A stretch of 64,000 nucleotides of DNA from contig NC_092333.1 in NCBI RefSeq assembly GCF_046630445.1, forward strand, positions 334,625,501-334,689,500, given 5' to 3'. A model generated the notes under the pieces. It had not been told where the DNA came from. It searched no databases and worked only from the letters and a program-made list of their open reading frames with translations. The stretch is from Rutidosis leptorrhynchoides (lineage: Eukaryota > Streptophyta > Magnoliopsida > Asterales > Asteraceae). Of the stretch, positions 48,001 through 59,691 are shown one piece after another (positions within the stretch are counted from its first letter, which is position 1; each line of letters opens with the position of its first letter). A program made the position numbers and the translations under genes.

Positions 48001-49152
48001 AAAAACTACAGAGGGATTGATCACCCGAGATAACTGTTTAAAGTTTTTATGATGTAAAATTTTATTTTCCATTGTAAAACATGATAACTAAGTGTTGGTC
48101 AAGTGATATGTTTGAAATAAATAGAATCATGCAATTTAAGCCAATAACTTGTGCACTTTTACATTTGTTGATTGCATGCCCTTTAAGCCGCACATGGACA
48201 CACTCCGAATCTCAAGTGGCATAGTTTAGTTTGGTTACCAATACTATTTTTAATGGTGACAGTAGTAAAACATGGGTTTGTTTCAAACGCTCGTACACCA
48301 CGCAAGACGGAGACTTGCACAGTCTAGATTATAAAACACAAATTTGGTATACTTGTTTAAATAACCCGGACATTGGCGTGGCCGGAAGACTCTTGAGTAT
48401 AGACATTGGTTTGTCTATAGTACGGGTAAATTACATTGGATTGTATATGCGTACATACTTATAATAAATTTTATAAAAGTCTTGAGTATAAACTTATAAG
48501 CATTGGTTTGCTTACTTTTGCGTAACATTGGATTGTTAGCGCAAGAATAAAAAGATTATGAAATGATTGAAGGGTCGCTCCCATCATGAAGTCATGACAT
48601 TTATTCTAAACAAGAGTTATTGAATACATAAAATTGTAATGAATCATTATAACAACCATAGTGATTTCATAAAAACGCAATAATTGCACTTTAACCAAAA
48701 GAGATATCGCATTATATCCAATCAAAGCTAACAAATTACAGTTAGATAAAAGAAATAAAGTCAACCGCTTAGCATAAAAGCAGGACATGCACCAAAATTC
48801 GACCTAATATACGCTAATATAAAAAATAAAAAAGGGGTGGCATTGGCTGGAACGTTTGCCCTACACTAAGGAGAATATGCCTTCCTCACACGCAGTAATT
48901 AGATGCATACCCTGTTTTAAAAATAAAAGAAAAATATAATATAGGGATGCGACACCTCCAAGATTGCAAGGCCCATCCCTCACTAGCAAAAAAAAAAATA
49001 AAAAAAATTAAATGCCACCCAAGCATGGATAAATAATATCCATCCTAGGTAGCATAACAAACTCAGTCGAGTTTGTCATTGATTATCTCCTGCACGGAGA
49101 TGGTAGGATCATTGATGAGAAATTGTAGACGGGGGATCGGGATTTATTGAAG
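48001..49152 (+). other. Element D 3' non-coding region with imperfect tandem repeat
   Basis: No sense ORF is recognised. Two related segments of about 62 bp (48391-48452 and 48480-48541) share CTTGAGTATA, CATTGGTTTG and CATTGGATTG, about 89 nt apart. A 10-bp inverted repeat GGGTGGCATT (48835-48844) / AATGCCACCC (49011-49020) encloses 166 nt. Tandem repeats after pol are known in Tat elements. Confidence 0.6.
48391..48541 (+). repeat. Imperfect tandem duplication, period about 89 nt
   Basis: Shared order CTTGAGTATA - CATTGGTTTG - CATTGGATTG in both units, with CATTGG also at 48371. Confidence 0.55.
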
Positions 49153-50190
49153 TCAGGCACAAGCTTCTTCATATTTTTCTTTGGCTCCATAAGCGAGTAG
49201 CTCAGCAATATTTGGAGGAATTACGGGGGGTACATACAACTCCTGTTGAACAACATTCCAGAACAGGGTTCGCTCATATGCACGTGCGGCAACCATGGTG
49301 CACCAAATTGCTGCTCGACGACTTTGCAGTCGAGAGCATGCTGGATAATGTTCGATAAACCATTTCGGAGAATGTCATACTTCTCCTTTATATCATCCTG
49401 TTTCAAACCCCATGACTCCTGGGACGCAATCTAGTCACTAAAACTTTTGCTTAAAAAGATGACATGATTCTCTGCCTCTTTAAGCTTTGCAGACAATGAT
49501 GCAATCTCAGACTCCATAAACCTTTTTTCAGCAACATGCTGATCCTCCTCTTGCTGCCTTTTAAACATAAGAACATTGATCTGGTCTTCTGCCTGCACAT
49601 GATGCAACCGCGAGTTGGGCAGTTAGCTTTGCATTATCCTCTTGCAAGGCATTTATCTTGGACGTCTCTGTTGATGAGGGCGGTGGGGGATGAGCAAGCG
49701 CAACAGATTTAAGTTTCAAACGATTCAGATCCTTGGCAGAGTTAAACAGCGTCGATTGTGTATCCATGTAAAGCTCTTCGGAAGGTGAAAGTGAGGAAAA
49801 AAATTTGCATTAACTGCTGAGGGGCACATGATTGTAAAAAAGAGAACTGTTGTGCAAAAACTGGAAGAGGAACCTTCATGAACTCATTTGCGTTCCGAAT
49901 CAGTAAAGATGAATCATCAGGATTCGGGCATACACGCTTGGAGTGATGGGATCCACCACTTGGACCTGCAAATACGATAAACATGGCGCATAAAAACTTA
50001 CAGTCAATGTTCAATAAAAAGTCAGACTGTCAAAATTAATACCTTCATCATATAACCTTTTGTGGTTACCCAAGATTCTGGTATCAGGAGTTTGCTATAG
50101 TGAAGGTATTGTGTCTGAATGACTGACCGACGAACGAGAATGGTTACCGGAGTCGGTGGTAGGAATGGGTGCGTAAGATTCCAATTTCAT
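49153..50190 (-). pseudogene. Spliced antisense gene of element D, coiled-coil protein, decayed
   Basis: Reading the minus strand from ATG at 50190: exon 1 (50190-50043) encodes MKLESYAPIPTTDSG and has one TAG; a 77-nt GT-AG intron (50042-49966) joins DE-G to PSGGSHHSKRV in frame; exon 2 runs on through LIRNANEFMKVPLPVFAQQF, then a frameshift at a T-run, LYMDTQSTLFNSAKDLNRL, a region with heptad-like text (INALQEDNAKLTAQ, EKRFMESEIASLSAKLKEAE), a second frameshift, a TAG, and KEKYDILRNGLSNIIQHALD to about 49153. I do not recognise the product; it is soluble, probably coiled coil. Position between pol and 3' LTR in antisense matches extra ORFs known from Tat elements. A TATA box and G-box lie upstream. 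Confidence 0.7.
49966..50042 (-). other. Intron in the antisense gene of element D
   Basis: 77 nt with GT at 50042-50041 and TTTGCAG ending at 49966. Phase 1; the joined codons read D-E-G-P-S-G-G. Confidence 0.65.
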
Positions 50191-50370
50191 CTACAATGTC
50201 AGAATCAGAACAACATATGAATGATACATAGGGTTACATAGTATAATACAAAGTATAAGAGTATGAAATATACCTTTTTTACAATCAAGAACAGATTTAT
50301 GCAGAGAAGATGAAAAGGGTTGAATCATTTAAAGGAAAAAGATTGTGAGATACGAAAAAGCCAAAAATCC

Positions 50371-50380
50371 TATTTATAGA
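50371..50380 (-). promoter_or_regulatory. TATA box of the antisense gene
   Basis: TCTATAAATA on the minus strand, a canonical plant TATA box, about 180 nt upstream of the antisense ATG. Confidence 0.6.
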
Positions 50381-50426
50381 GAAAATACGGGAGTCAAAAA
50401 GTAACAAGGGTATAATGGTAGCCGTA

Positions 50427-50432
50427 CACGTG
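50427..50432. promoter_or_regulatory. G-box within a perfect palindrome
   Basis: CACGTG inside TACACGTGTA (50425-50434), about 50 nt upstream of the antisense TATA box. G-box/ABRE cores bind bZIP and bHLH factors in plants. Confidence 0.5.
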
Positions 50433-50817
50433 TATCAATCTTAAGCTAAACACTTTGTTAAGATGTCCGGTGCATGTTAGCATCAACAGGCGGTTGCATA
50501 AATACAATCATTACCTTTTCGGTAAACAGTGATAGTTGTCACCTCGGGTGCAGGAAATGCAGCAAAAGACAGTTTGGTGACTGCACGCATACATTGCATT
50601 TAATACTAATACAGTATCCGGTTACGCATATATATTTAAATAATCTTATGCACTGACCGGTTATATTTGGAATCCAACTAGGATTTTTAGCAAATTCATT
50701 AAGCATGCTAATTTGGATCAAGGGTGTTGTTGTGGTTCATTATGTGTAAATTTTCTTACTAGTTCGATGTCATACACTAATTTTCATTGTATATAACATC
50801 GAACTGTGGGGACTAAA

Positions 50818-51135
50818 TGATACGCATATCCGCAAGACTATGCGGATTACGCATCCAAAACCCTAAACCGCACGTAAATTGGGATGGCACGGGTATAGCC
50901 GCACTCTATGCGCCTATACCATCTTATGTGAGTTTCGTATACTTGCATAAGGGTCTAGTATATTCTAGAAGAATGTACGATATAATCAATTCGGATTATT
51001 TTCCTTAAATAGCAAAAGTTAGTTGGGAAGAGATCGCATTTAATTAGGGAAAAGATTCTATCGAAACCCTAATTCGTGAGCCTATAAATACATAGCTCAT
51101 AAACCCTAAAAACATATTCGTTTACTCATACGTAA
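50818..51135 (+). repeat. Element D 3' LTR, 5' part (318 bp)
   Basis: Begins TGATACGC after the PPT. ATCCGCAAGACTATGCGGAT (50828-50847) is a short inverted repeat. CTATAAATA at 51082-51090 is a TATA box. Element F interrupts the LTR at 51136, about 50 bp downstream, near the expected transcription start. Confidence 0.7.
51082..51090 (+). promoter_or_regulatory. TATA box of the element D LTR
   Basis: CTATAAATA, about 265 bp into the LTR; with it the U3 would be about 0.3 kb. Confidence 0.55.
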
Positions 51136-51461
51136 TGTGACAACCCGTAAATTTCCGACCAAATTTAAACTTAATCTTTATATGTGTCCAACACGATAAG
51201 CAAAGTCTGTAATGTTGAATCTCAAAATTTTGGAACTACATTCATGTAATCAATTACCCTTTTCCGTGCTCGACGATTCACGAACATTGATGTGTATATA
51301 AATATATATATATATATATATTATATAGTTAATTAAAAACGTTAACAAAGTATTAGATGTATAATACGTTACATAAACGTAATTGTTTCAATATATGTTT
51401 AATATATTTATCGGCGGAATTAAAAGATAATATCAAATGATTTAATTATCAGATACATTAT
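51136..51461 (+). mobile_element. Element F, start of 5' LTR (interrupted by E)
   Basis: TGTGACAACCCG and the next roughly 170 bp are about 80 percent similar by eye to the reverse complement of the end of the E LTRs (63400-63571), so this is an LTR start in the opposite orientation. It is inserted in D's 3' LTR; the expected TSD is CGTAA (51131-51135). F resumes at 63572. Confidence 0.72.
51457..51461 (+). repeat. Target site duplication of E, left copy (imperfect)
   Basis: ATTAT here against ATTGT at 63572-63576, one difference. Confidence 0.55.
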
Positions 51462-52838
51462 TGAAATGCCCCGTTCATATCGATTATAAATGATTCACAA
51501 TAGTTGATTACATTGCGAGGTTCTGACCTCTATATGTTACATTTTACAAACATTGCATTCGTTTTAAAAAAGACAAAACTTTCATTTCAACGAAACTTGA
51601 CATGCATGCATACCATTTCATAATATATCAAACTATCAATGACTTAATAATAATCTTGTTGAACTCAATGACTCGAATGCAACGTCTTTTGAAATATGTC
51701 ATGAATGACTCCAAGTAATATCTTTAATATGAGCAATTGCACAGCAGAAGATTTCTTTAATACCTGAGAATAAACATGCTTTAAAGTGTCAACTAAAAAG
51801 GTTGGTGAGTTCATTAGTTTATCATCAATATTCATTTCCATCATTTTTAATAGACCACAAGATTACATATTTTTATTTCTCATAAACATCATGCATGCAT
51901 ATAGCCATCTGCATAAAAATCATTCATATGGATTGAACACCTGGTAACCGACATTAACCATAATACATAGAATATCCCCACAGACATCGACGTCTGTATA
52001 ATAATAATCTCAAAGTACTAAAGCCATCCATAGACATGAATGGGGGTTGTTAGGCCCAATAGATCTATCTTTAGGATTCGCGTCAATTAGGGGTCATTTC
52101 CCTAATTCTTAGGTTACCAGACTTGAAGGGCGATATTCGATTTCGATAATCCAACCATAGAATGTAATTTCGATTACTTGTGTCTATTTCTTAAAACATT
52201 TATAAAAGTAGCGCATGTATTCTCAGTCCCAAAAATATATATTGCAAACGCATTTAAAAGGGAGCAAATGAAACTCACAATACAATATTTTGTAGTAAAA
52301 ATATTCATACGACGATACTGAACAATGCAGGGTTGGCCTCGGATTCACGAACCTATATCATTTGTATATTTATTAATATACATAATTGAAATCGAACAAA
52401 TATATATAAATTTATTAGTTATATTCTTTTTATATTAATAGTACATATATGTTTCATATATTCCTTTTGTATATAAAAATATTAATTTTTATTATGTTAT
52501 ATGTATTTAAATATATCATTTGTATATTAATAATAGTAGTTAAAGTAATATCAAAATAATATTAATATTGGTAAAAAAAAATGTTTATAATACATAATAT
52601 TTTTACTAAGACAATAATGCTAGTAATCCTATTAATAATAATAATAATAATGATATTAATGATAGTAAATGTAAAAATATTAATTTTATTGTTAATGCTA
52701 ATTATGATAATGATTTTAGTAACTACATAATAATACTCATGATAACATAGATAATAATACTTATAATGATAATAATCATATCAATGACTATGGTACTTAT
52801 AATGATAATAATAACACTAATAATAACTTTAATACTAG

Positions 52839-52947
<109 letters not shown>

Positions 52948-53392
52948 TTTAATACTAGTAGTAATAATAATAATAATACTATTTATTGATACAGTTACTA
53001 ATTTTAATGAAACTAAAAATAATACTTATAGTAATTTTAGTGGTAATAATAATAACAACTTTAATAGTAATATTTTTGGTGATAATAATAACTATAGTTA
53101 TAATAATAACACTTATTTAAATGATAATAATATGTAATTGCTTTATTATAGTAATACTAATAATTAACTTAACCATAATATTAATAATTATAATTGTAGT
53201 TATAATTATGATAATAATAATATTTGTTAGGTAATACCTTTACTAGTAATAATAATAATATTAGTAGTTATAATTCTAATAATAACAATACTAATAGAAA
53301 CAATAATAATAATTATAATTATAATGTTAATAATAATAATACTTATCATAACAATAACAATCATAATAATAATAATTAGTATTAAAAATAAA

Positions 53393-53442
<50 letters not shown>

Positions 53443-53460
53443 TAATAATAATAATAATAT

Positions 53461-53574
53461 TAAAATTTAAGGAAATATACCCTCTTTATGAAGTGTTTAT
53501 AACAAGAATGCACCAAATCGGAATTGAACCAGAGACTTCCCGCTCACCAACACATCACTCAAACCATTCAGTCC
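53461..53574 (-). repeat. tRNA-derived SINE-like segment in E 3' LTR
   Basis: On the minus strand an A-box-like TGGTTTGAGTG (53566-53556) and a B box GGTTCAATTCC (53530-53520) are about 25 nt apart, followed by an A/T-rich body and an (ATT)n tail (53459 downward). Cloverleaf pairing is not complete, so it is not a tRNA gene. The homologous copy is at 61620-61734. Confidence 0.55.
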
Positions 53575-54436
53575 GTTCTATTTTTCTGATATAAACCCAT
53601 TTGCAAAGTTATATAACAAATCTATTTTTCTGTTTCTTATTCTTCTTCGCCAAATAAAACTCGACCAGAATCAAAACTTGTAACACATAAGTTTTTCATT
53701 TTAAATTTAAGAATTACAGAGAAACAATTTAACAAGCGGTTAACAGGCGCGAAAGAAAAAAAAATAAAAAGAACCGCATCGCTGTTTGTCGAAATAAAAA
53801 ACATGAACTCATACCTTGATTCAAGAATTTAGACATTTTTGGATTTCGATTCCTACATGAAATATTTTGCAAAACACTCCTAGAATATATTGAAATCATC
53901 AATTTAACTTAACTCATAACAGAAATTTCGAATTCGTTCAAGAACAAAAGTTTGACTTTTTAAAAATCAAGGTTTGACTCACAAATTTGAATCCGTTTAA
54001 AAAAATTAAGACTTGGGATTTTGCAGAACGATTACTTACAGGATTTCTAACAAGACTGCATTTATAAATTTTGAAATCTAACACGAATTCAAGTTTTTGC
54101 AAGAATGACTCAAGAATAGAGGTTGTGAGTTGTTTTTGCTTAATTTTTCTGTTTAATAATCAAAATGTATTAATGGATTTCAGTGTATATAAATGATAAT
54201 CGAATAGTTGAGGCAGTACCTATGATAGGATTGATTTTTGTTTGCATTTAGGGTGGACATCGACTGATAACAAAAAAACCCGACATAAACAAAATTAGAT
54301 GAATAAATAAATAAGTATGATCGTGAATTTTTTTAATAGAATCCAATAAAATATATCTATTATTATATATTTAATATTATTAATAATAAATAATTAAAAT
54401 ATATTAATAATAATAATAGAGTTATTAATATTAGAA

Positions 54437-54612
<176 letters not shown>

Positions 54613-55027
54613 CAAAATAATATTAATGATATTCAATAATAATAAAATGATAATTAAAATTTTATTAATGATAATAATAATAATACTAATTATAATAATG
54701 ATAACAATATTATTAGTAATATTAATAATATAACAATTTATATATATCGAATTTCTTATCTATATGTTATATATTAAATAATAATATTAATAATAACATC
54801 AAAGTAATACTAATAATAATAATGGTATTTACTAATGATAAATTTGAAAATTATAACTAATAACTTTGGTAAAGTTATTAAAATCTTAATTTTTATAAAA
54901 TTAATAATAATAATGAAAGTAATTAATATGACAACTATATTTTTACTTGTATTAAGATTTAATATATTAACGTTATCTTTTATTAATTATGTATTACTTA
55001 ATTTATATCATAATCTATTTGAATATT

Positions 55028-55131
<104 letters not shown>

Positions 55132-55215
55132 CAATTTACATATAATATTAATTATTTTTAGAAGCCATATATATATATATTCATTTTAATAATAGTTTAT
55201 ATATATACGTATATT

Positions 55216-55300
<85 letters not shown>

Positions 55301-55466
55301 TTATTTACACAATGGTTCGTGAATCGTCGGAAACAGTCGAAGGACAAATGAATTTATGTAAACAGTTCCAGAAATTTTGAGACTCAACTTTACAGACTTT
55401 GCTTATCGTGTCGAAACTATAATAAGATTAAGTTTAAATTTAGTCGAAAATTTCAGGGTCGTCACA

Positions 55467-55503
55467 GTACCTACCCTTTAAAGAAATTTCATCCCGAAAT
55501 TTG
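55467..55503 (-). other. E PPT and post-pol-type hairpin
   Basis: Plus-strand GTACCTACCCTTTAAAG followed by AAATTTCATCCCGAAATTT (55484-55502). It is the same hairpin with one change and the same LTR-adjacent motif as in A, B and C. Confidence 0.75.
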
Positions 55504-57060
55504 AGTGGGATCATCATGGCTAATAATAAGAATGTTTTCCTGACGAATATGAGCTGATAAATAGAGTTTTATTATTGTTGTGTAATATGGATAAGATAAT
55601 TCGATTACTCGGAGAGTACGAGTGAAGCTATCACAAAAGAGTGAAATGAGTAAATGAATGTTCGTCCTAATCTTTGACGTAGTCACGTTTGAATTTAGAA
55701 AATAAGGTGCGTCTTAACTTTTGATGTTGTCTTGGTTGAATTCCAGAATTCAAGGTATATAATAAAAATCTTCGGAATCTAAAATCTTTGCTTCTTCGGC
55801 GAATAAGAAATTAAGACTTCTATAATTAAATACGGTGATCTGCCTCGATTATTCTGTCTGATATTTCCATTATAAATTAAACTTTTTCTGTTCCATTATT
55901 TTCACCACTCCTATACTTTCTTTCTTAGTTCATACATGCAAAAGATTGTGAAAATGCTTAATCCAGTTCTAATCCTTAATATTTTCCTAATTATCATTTC
56001 TGTCATCCTTCTTTTCAATCTTCCACCAGAAAAATCTGTTTACTTCTACTATTACCTTGAGGTGATACTATTCTTAATTCTACCGTGTCTTTATATTGCT
56101 AATCGTATTAATATCCACGGTTTGTAACCTCCGTGTTGTTATTGGGCTTTATATTTTCTCTTATATTTTGAAGCACTTTTCCTTTTTATTCTCTTCTCGA
56201 ATTTAGTAAATCGAGTAATGGTCCATAATTTGTAGGTATGAAGTTTCAAATGAACCTGACTAACGTTCTAAGAGAGAGATTGTAAAAGCACGATTTTGAT
56301 CGGTTAACTTACCATAATTTAAGAGAAAAGATAGAACTATCAGAAAGATATATTCTTGATATGTTGGGAGATTAGGTAGAATGTAAGAGTCGTGTAACAT
56401 GACACATGATGACGTTATGATCTGTGAATCATCACATTCCATTAGAAACTCAGCATGACTTACTGTAATATAATCACGTTGATCAAGTGTCATTATATTA
56501 TACTAACTCATGCATCAATTTCCAACACTACTTCAAAATCATTCATAATTCAAACTCTAATTTTTCAGAGATTTAGAAACTAAAACATTTTTCTTTTATG
56601 ATATAATACAGATAACGCGGAGAGATAATTAATATCGGACAAGAATATTTATGAAGATATCTTCAGAAATATTGAGGATATTAATAATGAAATATACGAT
56701 GATATCTTAGAATATCTAATATTGATGGATGATGATGAAGATTGTCCGTAAAAGTGTAGAGTCAGGAGTAAGGTATTCGATAATAACTTCAGCAAGTACC
56801 GAATCATTTGGATTCTTTGAAGGCAGATTTAGCCTTTGTGATTTGTCCACGGCCTCCTTCATGGTTTGCTAAATTCGTTTTCCAGTACAAATTTTCCATT
56901 GAGTGTTTTCAACACTCCATTCTTTATCATCAAACATTTTACTGTTAAGGCAGTCTTCAGTTTTCACTACTTCATCAGCTTTTTCAAAACTCAGAAAACT
57001 AATTCATAGGCTAAAGCGCTTTTTAGAAATTCAGAAGTTCATAAATCCAGGAGATAGAAG

Positions 57061-57196
<136 letters not shown>

Positions 57197-57799
57197 GTTG
57201 TCGTAGAATCTCTGAGAAATTCGAGATTATCGATTGATGTCTCCTGGTATTTGGTATGGTAATTATCGTTACAAGATGCCGATGAGTTCATGATAAGACT
57301 TCAATCGATAAATATAGTGATTTGTCGGAGAGATTTAAACCAATGAGCAACGAGGTTGCTGGTACGTCTGCTGGTAATATGGTTGAATATAAAAAGGTTC
57401 TCCGGTAACAATAAAAGAGCAAGCACATATATCAAGGTTATAATAAGGTTAATTCAAAATGAACAATCGAAGTTGATTTGCTGGAGCTGTGACAAAATTG
57501 GCTAATTTGAAAAAGAATTGCAATGTTATTTACTATAATAACAATGCAGAAGGAGCTAGGACAGATACGTGTTAAAAGTTTACTCAGGTTCCGAGTGTTT
57601 TCAGATGCATAACTATATGTATCAATCTTTTCTCTCGTAGATGAAGTGCGGTTGGTTCATCCTCTCGATTGAGGTGTTTTCAAGAATCATGAAAGGTTTG
57701 AACGCAGATTATAATCGTCAAGATACAAATGGGGTTTAAAATGAAATCAAGTGGCAAACTTGAAGAAATGTTTAGTTTCATATGTTATAATTAATATTT

Positions 57800-58095
57800 T
57801 AATTCATTTTAATTGTCCAATATTAATAGTCCACAGTTAGTAGTCCAAAATTAGTAATTCAATAATTCATATATAGTTTAATATGTATTATTCGAATTAA
57901 TTAATACGTATCGTGACCCATTGTATACATGTCTCAGACTCGATCACAACTCAAAGTATATATATTATTTTAGAATCAACCTCAACCCTGTATAGCTAAC
58001 TCGATCATTACCGCATATAGAGTGTCTATTGTTATTCCAAATAATATATATAGATGACGTCGATATGATATGTCAAAACTTTGTATACGTGTCCC
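57800..58095 (-). repeat. Fragment of a C/B-type LTR inside E interior
   Basis: Its reverse complement follows C LTR 40600-40870 closely (CTCTATATGCGGTAATG, TTGTGATCGAGTCTGAGACA, ACTGTGGACTA repeats). It resembles C more than B. It is not flanked by LTR ends. Confidence 0.75.
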
Positions 58096-58508
58096 GATAT
58101 TTAAATGCGTAAATAACAGTATTTAAACGACGATAAATAAATTACGTAAAATAAATAACAGAAATTAAATGACAATAAATAAAATTGCGAGAATTAAAAT
58201 TGCAATAATTAAATTGTAATAAGGAATTAACAGTTAGCTAGGATTTTGTTAGCGTGAATTCTTAACAAAATTGCTCATAGTTAATTTATTTGTTTCTAAC
58301 AATTTTTATTTTTTTCCAATGTTTTCTTCATAATGCCACTTGTTGGATTCTGATAGGTCAAAATCCAAATATGAAATTGAATAAAAATGGTTATTCTGCG
58401 ATGAACGAGTACGTATATCTGTGGATGTAAGTAGAATAGTAAATGACTGTTGAATCAGATTGAAAGAATGTACAGTGTAACTTATTAATGTGAAATCTAA
58501 ATATTCCT

Positions 58509-58528
58509 CGGGTATTACCTACCCGTTA
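58509..58528 (-). other. Internal PPT-like motif in E
   Basis: Sense reading TTTAACGGGTAGGTAATACC; equivalent in position and sequence to 21091-21111 in B2, downstream of the decayed 5' ORFs. Confidence 0.65.
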
Positions 58529-58770
58529 AAATATTTTCACCATTAACAGTTTGTACAAAAGAATTTTTAATTATAATCTTTATGAAAATATACATACATA
58601 TTTATTTTCTTCAGATATAATCATGGATTTAATGAGTTAATGTGATATTAATCTCATTTAGTTTTCGGTTGGAACTAGAATAAATAATTTCTAAAACTTT
58701 AGAGATTACGTAATCGCCATGAAGAAAGAAGATAATTGATGTAGAACGATACGTAGGATGATGATTATAC

Positions 58771-58929
58771 TCAAGGTACAGAATGAGATGTTGAGGCATG
58801 GATTGTTGATGGTACTGGTGCTGTTACTGATGGTACTGTTGGTGCTGATGATATTGTTGAAGCTGGTAAGTTTTGCACCATATTCTCCAAATTGATTACT
58901 CGAACGCGAAGCTCGTTGACTTTTTCCAT
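58771..58929 (-). pseudogene. Short coiled-coil ORF remnant upstream of the gag position in E
   Basis: A 52-codon minus-strand frame, MEKVNELRVRVINLENMV then a Pro/Ser/Thr-rich tail. It occupies the place of the extra 5' ORFs of the B family but shows no similarity to the acidic or F-box proteins. Probably the end of a decayed protein whose start is the next entry. Confidence 0.45.
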
Positions 58930-59172
58930 TATTCCAGGATGATTGTCAGTTCGGACGAGCGGATGAATAAGATCTAGAATTTGTGATATATATAATCATG
59001 ATGAGATACTCTGGAAATGAGAGAGAAAATGGTATTACGAACAGGTTCGCCGGTAAGTGCTTCAGGCTGTTCGCCAAGAGGGGAATGTGGTGGATGGAAG
59101 GGATCACCTTCTTCTTGTCTTCAATGATTAAGTAGGCTACGAACCCATCCCCAATTCATTCAGAATTGGTGA

Positions 59173-59292
59173 TCACAAATTTGGTTGGTCCATTCCGGTT
59201 ATACTGCCTTCGGAGCTCGAACGGAAATCCATATCGGAATAGCTGTCGGAATTCGAGGAACTTGAATTAGTTGCGAGTTCCGTCTTGTATGG
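59173..59292 (-). pseudogene. Ser-rich ORF remnant in E
   Basis: 39 minus-strand codons between stops, containing NSSSSNSDSYSDMDFRSSSE, with no start Met. The low-complexity Ser/Asp text is unlike surrounding non-coding DNA and looks like the N-terminal region of a decayed accessory protein. Confidence 0.4.
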
Positions 59293-59691
59293 CTAGATAA
59301 AGGGTTTTCAATATGAAATGATTTTTGAATATCGGATGATATTCTAATTACCTAGAAAATCTATATATATATAGAACAAAAGATTTCGTGGATTACGGAG
59401 GAATTTACGGAATATACTAGGCAAAGTTTACAGTAACAAATACACTAAGATATGAATTAGCAGATACGCTAAGATATGAATTTTGTCTATACATTATTCA
59501 TGCAATCAATACAGTAAGATGTGTCTAGATTAAGAATTGTAAGCAGGTAATTTCCGACAAGAAATGATAAGCAAAACTTTTTGACATGTTGCTAAGGTCG
59601 AAGTCCAGACTCACTAATGCATCTTAATATCTATCAGTTAGACACACTAATGCAAGACCAGGTTCGCTAAGACCACCGCTCTGATATCAAC
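59293..59691 (-). other. E leader and PBS
   Basis: PBS TGATATCAGAGC in sense reading (59689-59678), two bases from the LTR, close to the initiator Met-tRNA type. The duplicated ATTAGTG motif lies near 59605-59650. Confidence 0.75.

Larger units (their letters stand above)
50191..50817. other. Antisense promoter region and PPT of element D
   Basis: No ORF is supported. Apart from the antisense promoter signals, GAACTGTGGGGACTAAA just before 50818 is the likely purine-rich plus-strand primer. Confidence 0.55.
41915..51135 (+). mobile_element. Element D: Tat/Retand-like Ty3/gypsy retrotransposon, both LTRs interrupted
   Basis: Order: 3' end of the 5' LTR, PBS, gag, pol with protease, RT, two RNase H domains and integrase, a long 3' region with an antisense gene, PPT, and the start of the 3' LTR. 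Gag has the Tat-type PLTLKSYNGLSDPDDFL region. The second RNase H (HTDGACDLEGAGAEII with NNEAEYEALLSGM) is the archaeal-type domain typical of Tat elements. There is no chromodomain. C is inserted in the 5' LTR and F in the 3' LTR, so D is the outermost visible layer. Many stops and frameshifts; inactive. Confidence 0.88.

Noticed and set aside
53520-53566. tRNA gene
   Set aside because: Only A-box-like and B box elements are seen; acceptor and anticodon stems do not form, so it is listed as SINE-like.
55936-56127. 63-codon plus-strand frame with two hydrophobic segments
   Set aside because: AT-rich DNA gives hydrophobic frames by chance; it is antisense to E and has no supporting signal.
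57490-57530. Zinc-knuckle-like text CWSCDKIG on the plus strand
   Set aside because: It is interrupted by a stop at the His position and needs a frameshift for the last Cys; too weak to call a gag remnant without a profile search.
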